DNA of 64,000 nucleotides from Helichrysum umbraculigerum. Taxonomy: Eukaryota > Streptophyta > Magnoliopsida > Asterales > Asteraceae. Position 1 is the stretch's first letter. The number at the start of each line of letters is the position of its first letter. The position numbers were made by a program, and so were the translations under genes. Below are positions 33,087-43,591 of the stretch, in pieces. The notes under the pieces are model-generated. The model worked only from the letters and a program-made list of their open reading frames with translations, was not told where the DNA came from and did not search any database. The stretch covers positions 17,470,001 to 17,534,000 of the forward strand of contig CATIUR010000003.1 in NCBI GenBank assembly GCA_949592205.1, given 5' to 3'.

Positions 33087-33541
33087 TTAACCATACTTGA
33101 AATAACTCCCTATCTCAAGAAAACTAGCAATATGTTTGTGCGGATCGGCCCGCACCCTTCCATCAAATTGGGTATCTCGGATGAGTTGCATGTGATGACC
33201 CTTCAAGGAAAAATTATCATTTTCATTATCTTGAACCCGTATGGCCGACCCCGGTGTAGGCGCCACGGTTCTTTCCCGTGAGAAAATAGGAGTATCATCC
33301 TCATCCGCCATCTCTTCTTCACCTTCGGAGGGTGTTGAAGGATCTTCTTCGGGTGATGGAATTTCCTCCACAAAAGTTTCTTCCACCTCGACGGTGTTTC
33401 CCGAAGATGTATCGGTATCCGTTTGACTACTAGATGATTCCGATGATCTTTGCTTGGTTTCCTCCTTCGTTTACTCTTTTTGGTCTTCTCCGGATTGGAC
33501 AAAGGACTTAGAAGCTCTTTACCGGAGCTCCTTGTGTTCAT
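33087..33541 (-). pseudogene. gag: Broken N terminus of Athila B Gag
   Basis: The likely start is MNTRSSGKEL at 33541. After about 23 codons the frame shifts near 33470; the continuing frame (rich in Ser, Thr, Glu) carries on to GSYFKYG and stops at TAA 33087-33089, in the same frame as the large gag-pol ORF, only one codon before its first ATG. A frameshift and a nonsense change are thus needed to explain the separation. Translation from the internal ATG would lack about 150 residues of Gag. Confidence 0.8.
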
Positions 33542-33682
33542 CCACTACCAAATCACACCTGAAAGTACACAAACGATAAAACCATAAACGCACCGGCGCA
33601 ATACAAACAAAGGTAACTTTCCAAGAATAAATTCTAGAAAGGATCAATTAATCACACTTAAACCAATTTTCACAAATCAAAT
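33542..33682 (-). other. Short leader of Athila B
   Basis: Non-coding sequence between primer site and Gag start. No further signal is recognised. Confidence 0.5.
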
Positions 33683-33699
33683 TCCCCGGCAGCGGCGCC
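33683..33699 (-). promoter_or_regulatory. Primer binding site of Athila B (tRNA-Asp type)
   Basis: Minus strand TGGCGCCGCTGCCGGGG, six bases inside the LTR boundary. It is identical to the element A site and characteristic of Athila-type elements. Confidence 0.9.
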
Positions 33700-33705
33700 A
33701 AAAAC

Positions 33706-35539
33706 TTGATGTGCTAAATCTAGTTATAAAATTTATCGTTGTTTAGTAAACCAAAAAGTACCTCGCTAGACCAATACACAACCGGGCAGTGGACCCTGTC
33801 GAGTGGTAGTATAGTTTGGTAAGTTCGGGTTCGAACACAGGGAACTAGATTGGATAATCAATGTAAGTGTGAGTAATTTAAAGAGAGAATGTAAAATGTG
33901 GTTGGTTGTGTGACCGAATTGTCACGTTGCTTAAAAACTACTATTTTAGTTAAACTAGGCAAGTGGACTCTTAAGAGTCGAAGTGATTGATTTAGAACTT
34001 TCAAATATTAAAAACTATACTTGCTTGGATTAGATCGTTAGTGATTTCGGGGTGTAAAGTTAAAACCGGTTATTCTATGCAAACAATTTTCCATCAAACC
34101 TAGGCTTAACATTCGCCATCACCTAATGATTCAACTTCAATTTACAAACCCATGATTTAATCAAGTAACTGACATTCGCCATAGCTACCCCACTTGCACA
34201 TTTGAGCTTAACTTGTTAACCCATTCCAAAACCACATCCGCAATCAAGTTCAACAATTTATTGACAAAAAGTTGACAACAATTTACTAGATAGAAAACGT
34301 TCGCTATATCTATTAGCAAATTATTAAACAAGTTAATTAATTGACATCAAGCTCAAATACACAAGTAGTTGATTAAACACAAGTTCAAGTTAAAAGAGTT
34401 TATGATTCATCCAAACGAAAGACATTCGCCAAATCCGCTAACTCAAATCATACTAGTAACTAGCTTTACTTGTAATAATTTTCACATTCGCGAAAATAGA
34501 TTCATCCATACATTTCATACAAATGACAAGTATTTTTATTAAACAACAAACATTCGCTATAATTGTTTAGTCAAAATACCGACAAGTTAAACCACATCAA
34601 CTAGTTACATACAAATTTATGGATGAAACTTAAACTCCTTGCAAAAACTCACACCAAATATAACACCCCTAGTCACTAACTAGTTCATCCAAGCAAGTAT
34701 AACAAAATCTAGCCAACCATCATAATCACATCATCATACACACAAAACATCAAAGAAACCAAAGAAATCATGATTATATTTGGATAAAAATGCAAACCGA
34801 GTTCTTACAATGTCGGGATGATGATTGAATGTAACCGAGAGATGCTAAATTAAAGGAAATCTTCAACAATGTGGAAACAAGCTTTCAAAACCCCAAAATC
34901 ACCCAAAAAACGAGCTGAGTTCGTGTGTGTGTGTAGATAATAAAAGTTGGTGAGATTCAATAGTGAAAAGTGCTTTTCTAGCCAAAAAGTGATCTGCCGC
35001 CCAAACTACCCGGCGGGTTAGTATAACAACCCGACGGGTCCTTTGAATTTTAAGGAACCCGGCTGTTTGTTAACCAACACGGCGGGTCAATCTAAGAAAC
35101 ACAACCCGGCGGCTCAGAAGGATCACCCGCCGGCTTCTACAGGGTTCAAACAGCCGAATATCTCTGTGACCAACAAATGATGGAAAAGTTAAATCACCCG
35201 GCGGCTAGCCTCAATCACCCAGCTGGTACCGTACAGACCCAGCGGCTTGGTTAATTAACCCGCCAGCTCCTTTAGAAACCTAGGACCCGGCTGCTACATT
35301 CCCCAAGCCGGCGGCTTCAAGCTAATTTCCAGCAGATCAGCTTTAAGCTCGAAACTTCAACACTTTACAAACTTGCTCGAATCATAACCAGAATGCAGTC
35401 CAAACGACGATTCTTCAATATTGACGCCTGTAATTCAATTTAAGCAAAATAAGTACCAAAAATTCATAAAGTCCACTTAAAATGAATGCAAAAACAATGA
35501 TATCGCTAAAGATAAACTTATACAAAATGAGCGATATCA
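33706..35539 (-). repeat. 5' LTR of Athila B (1834 bp, right copy)
   Basis: It pairs with 20937-22769 and differs from it at about 21 positions plus a 1-bp length change. At least ten differences are CG or CNG to TG/CA type, several of them within the CCCGGCGGGT-like motifs (about 35008-35322). The 3' end GCGATATCA is followed by the GAGAC duplication. Confidence 0.95.
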
Positions 35540-35855
35540 GAGACCGGGGCATATGGCATCGAATTGTCCAAGCCCCCTTCGTTTGTGTTATTATTGTTTT
35601 AAGGAAGATCATCTTCAGGCTGACTGTCCGGACAAAGCTAGGGATAAGCGTAAGAGAATGGAGGAGAAGGTAGCTATGACTGTTCCAAAGCCCAAAACTC
35701 GTGCTTATCAGATAACTGAGGGAGAAGTGAAAGAGTAATCAAATGTGACGTCAGGTACCTATATCCTTAAATCTCATACCTGCTTACATTTATATGACTC
35801 TGACATTGTTGAATCTTTAGTATTCATGTTGTTATATGTGTTTAAGTATTCTTAA
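35540..35855 (+). pseudogene. gag: Array gag copy 0, 3' part
   Basis: It resumes the zinc-knuckle region of gag 0 (GHMASNCPSP, then CYYCFKEDHLQADC) after Athila B. Codon 393, Ser TCA in copies 1-4, is TAA here (35736-35738), so even without insertions this copy would end 39 codons early. The normal stop position would be 35853-35855. Confidence 0.9.
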
Positions 35856-35925
35856 GATTGATTATGACATTAGCATGTGTCTAGAAGTGTTCGTGAGGAC
35901 ACGAACAGTTTAAGTGGGGGAGAGT

Positions 35926-38049
35926 TGTAACACCACAAATTTTTATCAGGATTTTAATTTCGTACGCGGATATAATTTTATAATGAAGTAATATGATATG
36001 AATGATAAGATATAGTGAAAAACGTAAAACGAATTACCAGTTTCAGACTGTAAAATAGTAGAAATTAAAATAAGTATACAGATTATAGAGAAATGTCGTG
36101 GGTTTATTCTCTTTATTTCCAAAACATTCCAGGGACATCGAGGGAGTAGAGAAAAACCGCCAAAACACAAATCCCATCCAAAATCTTCAATCAAACTTGA
36201 ATCTAAGCTCTAATCTTTAAAGAATTAGTTCCTTTCATCATCTCTTTCAATCCTTTGATCTTTGTAAGTGATTTCTCTTAAGGTTTTAACCTAGTTTTGG
36301 ATTTTTAGTGGGTTTATCATGGGTTATGACTAATTAGTGAAATTAATACGAAATTAGGGTTAGGAATTGTTAGAATTGTTGTTTATGATTGTTCTTGAGT
36401 TAGTTTATGAAGAAATTACACCTTGAATATGATTAAATTGCTATAGGTGTTCTTGAGTAAAAATGGGGGTTTAATTAAATATGTATGAATTAGTGTTAAT
36501 TAGTTAAAAGTGTGATCTATGATGCAATTAGAGTATGAAAACTATGATAGAATATGATTTAAGTGAAAGTGTAAATGAATTGATTAGGTTAACCAAAGTG
36601 GGGGAGGGTTTAAAAGTGATTAATAGTTTAGAGCCTTGATTTATTGAACTTAAATATGTTGTTATGTGATGTATGTATAGATAATAAGAAGTTGGAATTG
36701 TTACTTTTGGTTGTACGTTGTGAATCATCAATTCAAGATTAAGGTGAGTAATATAAGGATTTAATCAAGTAAATGGTTGTATGTGTTTCCGGATTACTTT
36801 CGAGTAAGAGGATCATACAACCATGTGAAGTTAATTGTGTTTTATTTGTTTAAATTGTTAATTGTGGATTGTAGTGATATGAATTATGATTGTACATGTT
36901 ACCGGATAGCTTCCGAGCTAGAGGTGGGTACAATCATAAGTTAGTGATATGAAGCTTATGAAGTTTATGATGTAGAGTTGCTAGTTCACTAGCATAGTGT
37001 TTATGTAGCCATGTTATGTATTATTTGGTTAAATTGCTTATATGCTCACTAAGCAAGAAGTGCTTATTGTTTAAGTGTTTCATGTTTAGGTGGAAGTGGT
37101 CAAGGGAAGGGGAAGACGGTTAAAGAGGATTAGCGTGGATTCCATGAAGTTAGTGTATGGCAAGTATTCTCTTTTATGTCGTTTGGATAAGACTTGTGTA
37201 ATTCGCCCTTTATGACATGGTTTAAAAGTGAGTCATGGTGAGCCATGACTTAAGCATTTTTGAAATAGTTTGACTTTGAATGTTTAGAACATGTGTAAGT
37301 TATGTATATTATGGTCTTGTAACTTTAAAGTTAATGGTTGAATATAACTAGTGTTTATGAAATAGGTTTATGGTTGAAAATGGTCAAGACGTGTTTTTAT
37401 TGGATATGGAGTGTTGACATGTAGTCAACCTTTCCATTGGTCAATTATGGGTTGTGATTGGCTAGTGAATGGGTCAAAGTAGCTTTTGTGGGCCAACGGG
37501 TCAAAAAGGGTCAATTTGGGTCGTTAAATGCACCTATAGTCTAAAACGGGTTAGGGAAAGATTAAGAGGTTGTGGTCAAGTCCTTTAACTTTGTTTTGAT
37601 ATGTATGAAGTGTGGTCACAGGCTTAGAATCTCAGCCTACATGGTTTGAGATTTAGTTTGTTCACTAAATGTGTCATTTTAGTGTCGAAATGAGTCAAAC
37701 GTCCAACTCCCGTGTTATTGTGAAAATTTGAAAAGTGCAAAAAGGGAAGTCTGTATTTTGGTCATATGAAGGTGTCTGCAATTTTCTATGGTCTGATTCC
37801 TTGCGGTTTAAAAATTATGCGTGTTTGAATTTGGTTCTAAAACCTTAGTCTGTGTTACCACTAGAACAAGCTTTTCTAGCCTAAAACAAGGTTGTTTTAC
37901 CTCTTTGTACTCATGGTTGGTAATTTACATACTCCATTGTCTTATTTTGGGTCAAAATCTAAAGATGAATATACGGTATTAAATGTACGAGATGTGGGAC
38001 CGAGGTGTGGGACCCGGAAAAAAAATGGTTCTGTTTTCGGGGCGTTTCA
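35926..38049 (+). repeat. Array LTR 1 (2124 bp)
   Basis: It starts TGTAACACCAC after the polypurine tract AAGTGGGGGAGAG (35912-35924) and ends GGCGTTTCA three bases before the primer site. It carries a subtype shared with LTR 5 rather than with LTRs 2-4. Seven TTGAC cores (GGTCAA on this strand) cluster at 37380-37525, including GTTGAC/GTCAAC at 37413-37429. Donor-like TTTGTAAGTG (36261) and AAGGTGAGTA (36741) and acceptor-like CATGTTTAG (37089) are present. Confidence 0.95.
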
Positions 38050-38392
38050 AGTTGGTATCATAGCGATAGTTTAAGAGAATTATGTAATCCACTTTAGGAT
38101 TACGTAGTCTTAAACTATTATGAATGCATGATTATGTTTTTATATGATTTTAAGATTTGTTGTTATGACTGATTGTGTTTAAGGGTAATGAATAGAAGTG
38201 TGTGGTAAGTCTAATATGATTTCGTCTGGCCAACGAAATTAATATTATACTATTGCACATGGGTGATTCATAGCACTTAAACATAATGCAGATTAGGAGA
38301 GAATTGTTTTGATAAATTGTGCATGCAGTTTAATTCTTGTTTATATTATCTGAAGATTGAAGGTGTTAACTAAATTGTTGATTTTGTGTTAG
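38050..38392 (+). promoter_or_regulatory. Primer site and leader, array unit 1
   Basis: The primer site at 38053 reads TGGTATCATAGCG. The other units have TGGTATCAGAGCG, so this copy has a G-to-T change in the tRNA-Met site. The remaining leader is non-coding. Confidence 0.8.
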
Positions 38393-39688
38393 ATGGATGC
38401 TACTAAGAATACCAGTGAACGTTCTCCCCCACGTGAGGAGAACAGAAATTTGACTCATGAGGAAGAAGTAATGATAAAGAGGATAGTTGGACAATCTCTA
38501 GAAGCCTTTACCCCAACGATGATTACTAGAATGGAAAACATGTTGACCGAGAGATTTAGTGAGTTTGAAAGACAACATATAGCTCCCTTAAGAAATGTAG
38601 GAACATCCTCAACCCATGTAGAGACGAATAAAGAGAAAGAGAAGTTTGAGTATAAGAGTTTTGCTACGTGTAACCCACCTGAATTTCGTGGAGAGTTAAA
38701 TCCAGTAATTAGTAACCGTTGGTTAAGTGAGCTTGAAGAAACGTGTGTGTTGTGTAATTGTCCTGATGATATGAAAGTGATATTTGCTGCTCACCAACTT
38801 AAGGAAAGTGCACATGGGTGGTGGAATTCACAGGTAGAGACGCATAGTTTTGAAGTAGCTTCAAAATTTACTTGGGATAAGTTTAAGGAGATCTTTAAGG
38901 ATGAATTTTCACCACTTGCTGAGATTGAGAAATTAAAAGGAGAATTTTTAGCAATAGAGCATGGAAGTAAGTCGGTTGCGGAATATTCTAGAGAATTCCA
39001 TGAGAAAGCTCGATTCTGTCCTGAGTATACCTCTACTTCTAAGTTGTTAACCGACCATTTTTATCGTCATCTGAACTTAGAGATTCGTGAATCCATTGAC
39101 TCTACCGTTTATAATACCACTACTAAGATATTGAACCGAGCTTTAGTGCGTGAGAAGGATTTACAAGCTAGAGTTGCTGAATCAGTGAGTAAGAGAAAGG
39201 TAGAACACACCACTTCACCATCTTCTGTGTTTAAGAAAACGCGTTTTGAGGAGACCATACCACAACCACAGCCATTACAACAACTTAGCTCCCAAACCCA
39301 ACCGAGAGAGATACCACCTTGTGATAAATGTGGTAGGAAGCTTACAAGGGAGTGTAAATGTTTTAAGTGTGGGAGACCGGGGCATATGGCATCGAATTGT
39401 CCAAGCCCCCTTCGTTTGTGTTATTATTGTTTTAAGGAAGATCATCTTCAGGCTGACTGTCCGGACAAAGATAGGGATAAGCGTAAGAGAATGGAGGAGA
39501 AGGTAGCTATGACTGTTCCAAAGCCCAAAACTCGTGCTTATCAGATAACTGAGGGAGAAGTGAAAGAGTCATCAAATGTGACGTCAGGTACCTATATCCT
39601 TAAATCTCATACCTGCTTACATTTACATGACTCTGACGTTGTTGAATCTTTAGTATTCATGTTGTTATATGTGTTTAAGTATTCTTAA
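38393..39688 (+). CDS. gag: Gag of array unit 1
   Basis: An intact ORF of 431 residues, ATG about 340 bp after the primer site. The Retrotrans_gag domain covers about residues 85-250 (ESAHGWWNSQVE, FTWDKFKEIFKDEF, SVAEYSREFHEKA). A Lys/Arg-rich linker follows. Zinc motifs: an irregular C310/C313/C321 (position 317 is Leu here but His in other copies), then CX2CX4HX4C at 323-336 and 343-356. The last 30 residues (SGTYILKSHTCLHLHDSD) resemble the start of a gypsy protease but lack its DSGA site and end in a hydrophobic tail. The likely history is deletion of pol with fusion to 3' sequence. Gag would package RNA into particles; polymerase must come from a related autonomous element. Confidence 0.93.
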   Translation: MDATKNTSERSPPREENRNLTHEEEVMIKRIVGQSLEAFTPTMITRMENMLTERFSEFERQHIAPLRNVGTSSTHVETNKEKEKFEYKSFATCNPPEFRGELNPVISNRWLSELEETCVLCNCPDDMKVIFAAHQLKESAHGWWNSQVETHSFEVASKFTWDKFKEIFKDEFSPLAEIEKLKGEFLAIEHGSKSVAEYSREFHEKARFCPEYTSTSKLLTDHFYRHLNLEIRESIDSTVYNTTTKILNRALVREKDLQARVAESVSKRKVEHTTSPSSVFKKTRFEETIPQPQPLQQLSSQTQPREIPPCDKCGRKLTRECKCFKCGRPGHMASNCPSPLRLCYYCFKEDHLQADCPDKDRDKRKRMEEKVAMTVPKPKTRAYQITEGEVKESSNVTSGTYILKSHTCLHLHDSDVVESLVFMLLYVFKYS

Positions 39689-39758
39689 GATTGATTATGA
39701 CATTAGCATGTGTCTAGAAGTGTTCGTGAGGACACGAACAGTTTAAGTGGGGGAGAGT

Positions 39759-41882
39759 TGTAACACCACAAATTTTTATCAGGATTTTAATTTCGTACGC
39801 GGATATAATTTTATAATGAAGTAATATGATATGAATGATAAGATATAGTGAAAAACGTAAAACGAATTACCAGTTTCAGACTGTAAAATAGTAGAAATTA
39901 AAATAAGTATACAGATTATAGAGAAATGTCGTGGGTTTATTCTCTTTATTTCCAAAACATTCCAGGGACATCGAGGGAGCAGAGAAAAACCCCCAAAACA
40001 CAAATCCCATCCAAAATCTTCAATCAAACTTGAATCTAAGCTCTAATCTTTGAAGAATTAGTTCCTTTCATCATCTCTTTCAATCCTTTGATCTTTGTAA
40101 GTGATTTCTCTTAAGGTTTTAACCTAGTTTTGGATTTTTAGTGAGTTTATCATGGGTTATGACTAATTAGTGAAATTAATACGAAATTAGGGTTAGGAAT
40201 TGTTAGAATTGTTGTTTATGATTGTTCTTAAGTTAGTTTATGAAGAAATTACACCTTGAATATGATTAAATTGCTATAGGTGTTCTTGAGTAAAAATGGG
40301 GGTTTGATTAATATGTATGAATTAGTGTTAATTAGTTAAAAGTGTGATCTATGATGCAATTAGAGTATGAAAACTATGATAGAATATGATTTAAGTGAAA
40401 GTGTAAATGAATTGATTAGGTTAACCAAAGTGGGGGAGGGTTTAAAAGTGATTAATAGTTTAGAGCCTTGATTTATTGAACTTAAATATGTTGTTATGTG
40501 ATGTATGTATAGATAATAAGAAGTTGGAATTGTTACTTTTGGTTGTACGTTGTGAATCATCAATTCAAGATTAAGGTGAGTAATATAAGGATTTAATCAA
40601 GTAAATGGTTGTATTTGTTTCCGGATTACTTTCGAGTAAGAGGATCATACAACCATGTGAAGTTAATTGTGTTTTATTTGTTTAAATTGTTAATTGTGGA
40701 TTGTAGTGATATGAATTATGATTGTACATGTTACCGGATAGCTTCCGAGCTAGAGGTGGGTACAATCATAAGTTAGTGATATGATGCTTATGAAGTTTAT
40801 GATGTAGAGTTGCTAGTTCACTAGCATAGTGTTTATGTAGCCATGTTATGTATTATTTGGTTAAATTGCTTATATGCTCACTAAGCACGAAGTGCTTATT
40901 GTTTAAGTGTTTCATGTTTAGGTGGAAGTGGTCAAGGGAAGGGGAAGACGGTTAAAGAGGATTAGAGTGGATTGCATGAAGTTAGTGTATGGCAAGTATT
41001 CTCTTTTATGTCGTTTGGATAAGACTTGTGTAATTCGCCCTTTATGACATGGTTTAAAAGTGAGTCATGGTGAGCCATGACTTAAGCATTTTTGAAATAG
41101 TTTGACTTTGAATGTTAAGAACATGTGTAAGTTATGTATATTATGGTCTTGTAACTTTAAAGTTAATGGTTGAATATAACTAGTGTTTATGAAATAGGTT
41201 TATGGTTGAAAATGGTCAAGATGTGTTTTTATTGGATATGGAGTGTTGACATGTAGTCAACCTTTCCATTGGTCAATTATGGGTTGTGATTGGCTAGTGA
41301 ATGGGTCAAAGTAGCTTTTGTGGGCCAACGGGTCAAAAAGGGTCAATTTGGGTCGTTAAATGCACCTATAGTCTAAAACGGGTTAGGGAAAGATTAAGAG
41401 GTTGTGGTCAAGTCCTTTAACTTTGTTTTGATATGTATGAAGTGTGGTCACAGGCTTAGAATCTCAGCCTACATGGTTTGAGATTTAGTTTGTTCACTAA
41501 ATGTGTCATTTTAGTGTCGAAGTGAGTCAAACGTTCAAATCCCGTGTTATTGTAAAAATTTGAAAAGTACAAAAAGGGAAGTCTGTATTTTGGTCATATG
41601 AAGGTGTCCGCAATTTTCTATGGTCTGATTCCTTGCGGTTTAAAAATTATGCGTGTTTGAATTTGGTTCTAAAACCTTAGTCTGTGTTACCACTAGAACA
41701 AGCTTGTTCTAGCCTAAAACAAGGTTGTTTTACCTCTTTGTACTCATGGCTGGTAATTTACATACTCCATTGTCTTTTTTTGGGTCAAAATCTAAAGATG
41801 AATATACGGTATTAAATGTACGAGATGTGGGACCGAGGTGTGGGACCCGGAAAAAAAATGGTTCTGTTTTCGGGGCGTTTCA
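39759..41882 (+). repeat. Array LTR 2 (2124 bp)
   Basis: Preceded by the tract AAGTGGGGGAGAG. It has the inner subtype (CTTAAGTTAG, TGTATTTGTTTCC, TAAGCACGAAG) shared with LTRs 3 and 4. Confidence 0.95.
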
Positions 41883-42225
41883 AGTTGGTATCAGAGCGAT
41901 AGTTTAAGAGAATTATGTAATCCACTTTAGGATTACGTAGTCTTAAACTATTATGAATGCATGATTATGTTTTTATATGATTTTAAGATTTGTTGTTATG
42001 ACTGATTGTGTTTAAGGGTAATGAATAGAAGTGTGTGGTAAGTCTAATATGATTTCGTCTGGCCAACGAAATTAGTATTATACTATTGCACATGGGTGAT
42101 TCATAGCACTTAAACATAATGCAGATTAGGAGAGAATTGTTTTGATAAATTGTGCATGTAGTTTAATTGTTGTTTATATTATCTGAAGATTGAAGGTGTT
42201 AACTAAATTGTTGATTTTGTGTTAG
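41883..42225 (+). promoter_or_regulatory. Primer site and leader, array unit 2
   Basis: The primer site TGGTATCAGAGCG at 41886-41898 is intact. The leader is non-coding. Confidence 0.85.
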
Positions 42226-43521
42226 ATGGATGCTACTAAGAATACCAGTGAATGTTCTCCCCCGCGTGAGGAGAACAGAAATTTGACTCATGAGGAAGAA
42301 GTAATGATAAAGAGGATAGTTGGACAATCTCTAGAAGCCTTTACCCCAACGATGATTACTAGAATGGAAAACATGTTGACCGAGAGATTTAGTGAGTTTG
42401 AAAGACAACATATAGCTCCCTTAAGAAATGTTGGAACATCCTCAACCCATGTAGAGACGAATAAAGAGAAAGAGAAGTTTGAGTATAAGAGTTTTGCTAC
42501 GTGTAACCCACCTGAATTTCGTGGAGAGTTAAATCCAGTAATTAGTAACCGTTGGTTAAGTGAGCTTGAAGAAACGTGTGTGTTGTGTAATTGTCCTGAT
42601 GATATGAAAGTGATATTTGCTGCTCACCAACTTAAGGAAAGTGCACATGGGTGGTGGAATTCACAGGTAGAGACGCATAGTTTTGAAGTAGCTTCAAATT
42701 TTACTTGGGATAAGTTTAAGGAGATCTTTAAGGATGAATTTTCACCACTTGCTGAGATTGAGAAATTAAAAGGAGAATTTTTAGCAATAGAGCATGGAAG
42801 TAAGTCGGTTGCGGAATATTCTAGAGAATTCCATGAGAAAGCTCGATTCTGTCCTGAGTATACCTCTAATTCTAAGTTGTTAACCGACCATTTTTATCGT
42901 CATCTGTACTTAGAGATTCGTGAATCCATTGACTCTACCGTTTATAATACCACTACTAAGATATTGAACCGAGCTTTAGTGCGTGAGAAGGATTTACAAG
43001 CTAGAGTTGCTGAATCAGTGAGTAAGAGAAAGGTAGAACACACTAATTCACCATCTTCTGTGTTTAAGAAAACGCGTTTTGAGGAGACCATACCACAACC
43101 ACAGCCATTACAACAACTTAGCTCCCAAACCCAACCGAGAGAGATACCACCTTGTGATAAATGTGGTAGGAAGCATACAAGGGAGTGTAAATGTTTTAAG
43201 TGTGGGAGACCGGGGCATATGGCATCGAATTGTCCAAGCCCCCTTCGTTTGTGTTATTATTGTTTTAAGGAAGATCATCTTCAGGCTGACTGTCCGGACA
43301 AAGATAGGGATAAGCGTAAGAGAATGGAGGAGAAGGTAGCTATGACTGTTCCAAAGCCCAAAACTCGTGCTTATCAGATAACTGAGGGAGAAGTGAAAGA
43401 GTCATCAAATGTGACGTCAGGTACCTATATCCTTAAATCTCATACCTGCTTACATTTACATGACTCTGACGTTGTTGAATCTTTAGTATTCATGTTGTTA
43501 TATGTGTTTAAGTATTCTTAA
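42226..43521 (+). CDS. gag: Gag of array unit 2
   Basis: An intact 431-residue Gag with the same layout as unit 1. Variants include N at ASNFTWDK, HLYLEI, TNSPSS and His at residue 317, which completes the first zinc motif. It shares ASNF, HLYLEI and TNSPSS with unit 4 and not with unit 1 or 3, pointing to mosaic exchange across the array. Confidence 0.93.
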   Translation: MDATKNTSECSPPREENRNLTHEEEVMIKRIVGQSLEAFTPTMITRMENMLTERFSEFERQHIAPLRNVGTSSTHVETNKEKEKFEYKSFATCNPPEFRGELNPVISNRWLSELEETCVLCNCPDDMKVIFAAHQLKESAHGWWNSQVETHSFEVASNFTWDKFKEIFKDEFSPLAEIEKLKGEFLAIEHGSKSVAEYSREFHEKARFCPEYTSNSKLLTDHFYRHLYLEIRESIDSTVYNTTTKILNRALVREKDLQARVAESVSKRKVEHTNSPSSVFKKTRFEETIPQPQPLQQLSSQTQPREIPPCDKCGRKHTRECKCFKCGRPGHMASNCPSPLRLCYYCFKEDHLQADCPDKDRDKRKRMEEKVAMTVPKPKTRAYQITEGEVKESSNVTSGTYILKSHTCLHLHDSDVVESLVFMLLYVFKYS

Positions 43522-43591
43522 GATTGATTATGACATTAGCATGTGTCTAGAAGTGTTCGTGAGGACACGAACAGTTTAAGTGGGGGAGAGT

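Larger units (their letters stand above)
20937..35539 (-). mobile_element. Athila B: Athila-clade Ty3/gypsy element (14.6 kb)
   Basis: A complete insertion flanked by the perfect duplication GAGAC (20932-20936 and 35540-35544). Minus-strand order: 5' LTR 35539-33706, primer site, gag-pol, an env-position ORF, a long non-coding tail, polypurine tract and 3' LTR 22769-20937. LTR divergence is about 21 substitutions in 1833 bp by hand count, roughly 1.1 percent. With the commonly used grass rate of 1.3e-8 per site per year this suggests under half a million years. Gag carries two disabling changes near its start, so this copy is probably not autonomous now. Confidence 0.95.

Noticed and set aside
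35946..36194. 82- and 67-residue minus-strand ORFs repeated in every array LTR
   Set aside because: They recur only because the LTRs are nearly identical. They have no recognisable domain and lie antisense in non-coding LTR.
37892..38074. 60-residue ORF across LTR end and primer site in array units
   Set aside because: It spans the LTR/primer junction, differs between copies and shows no domain.
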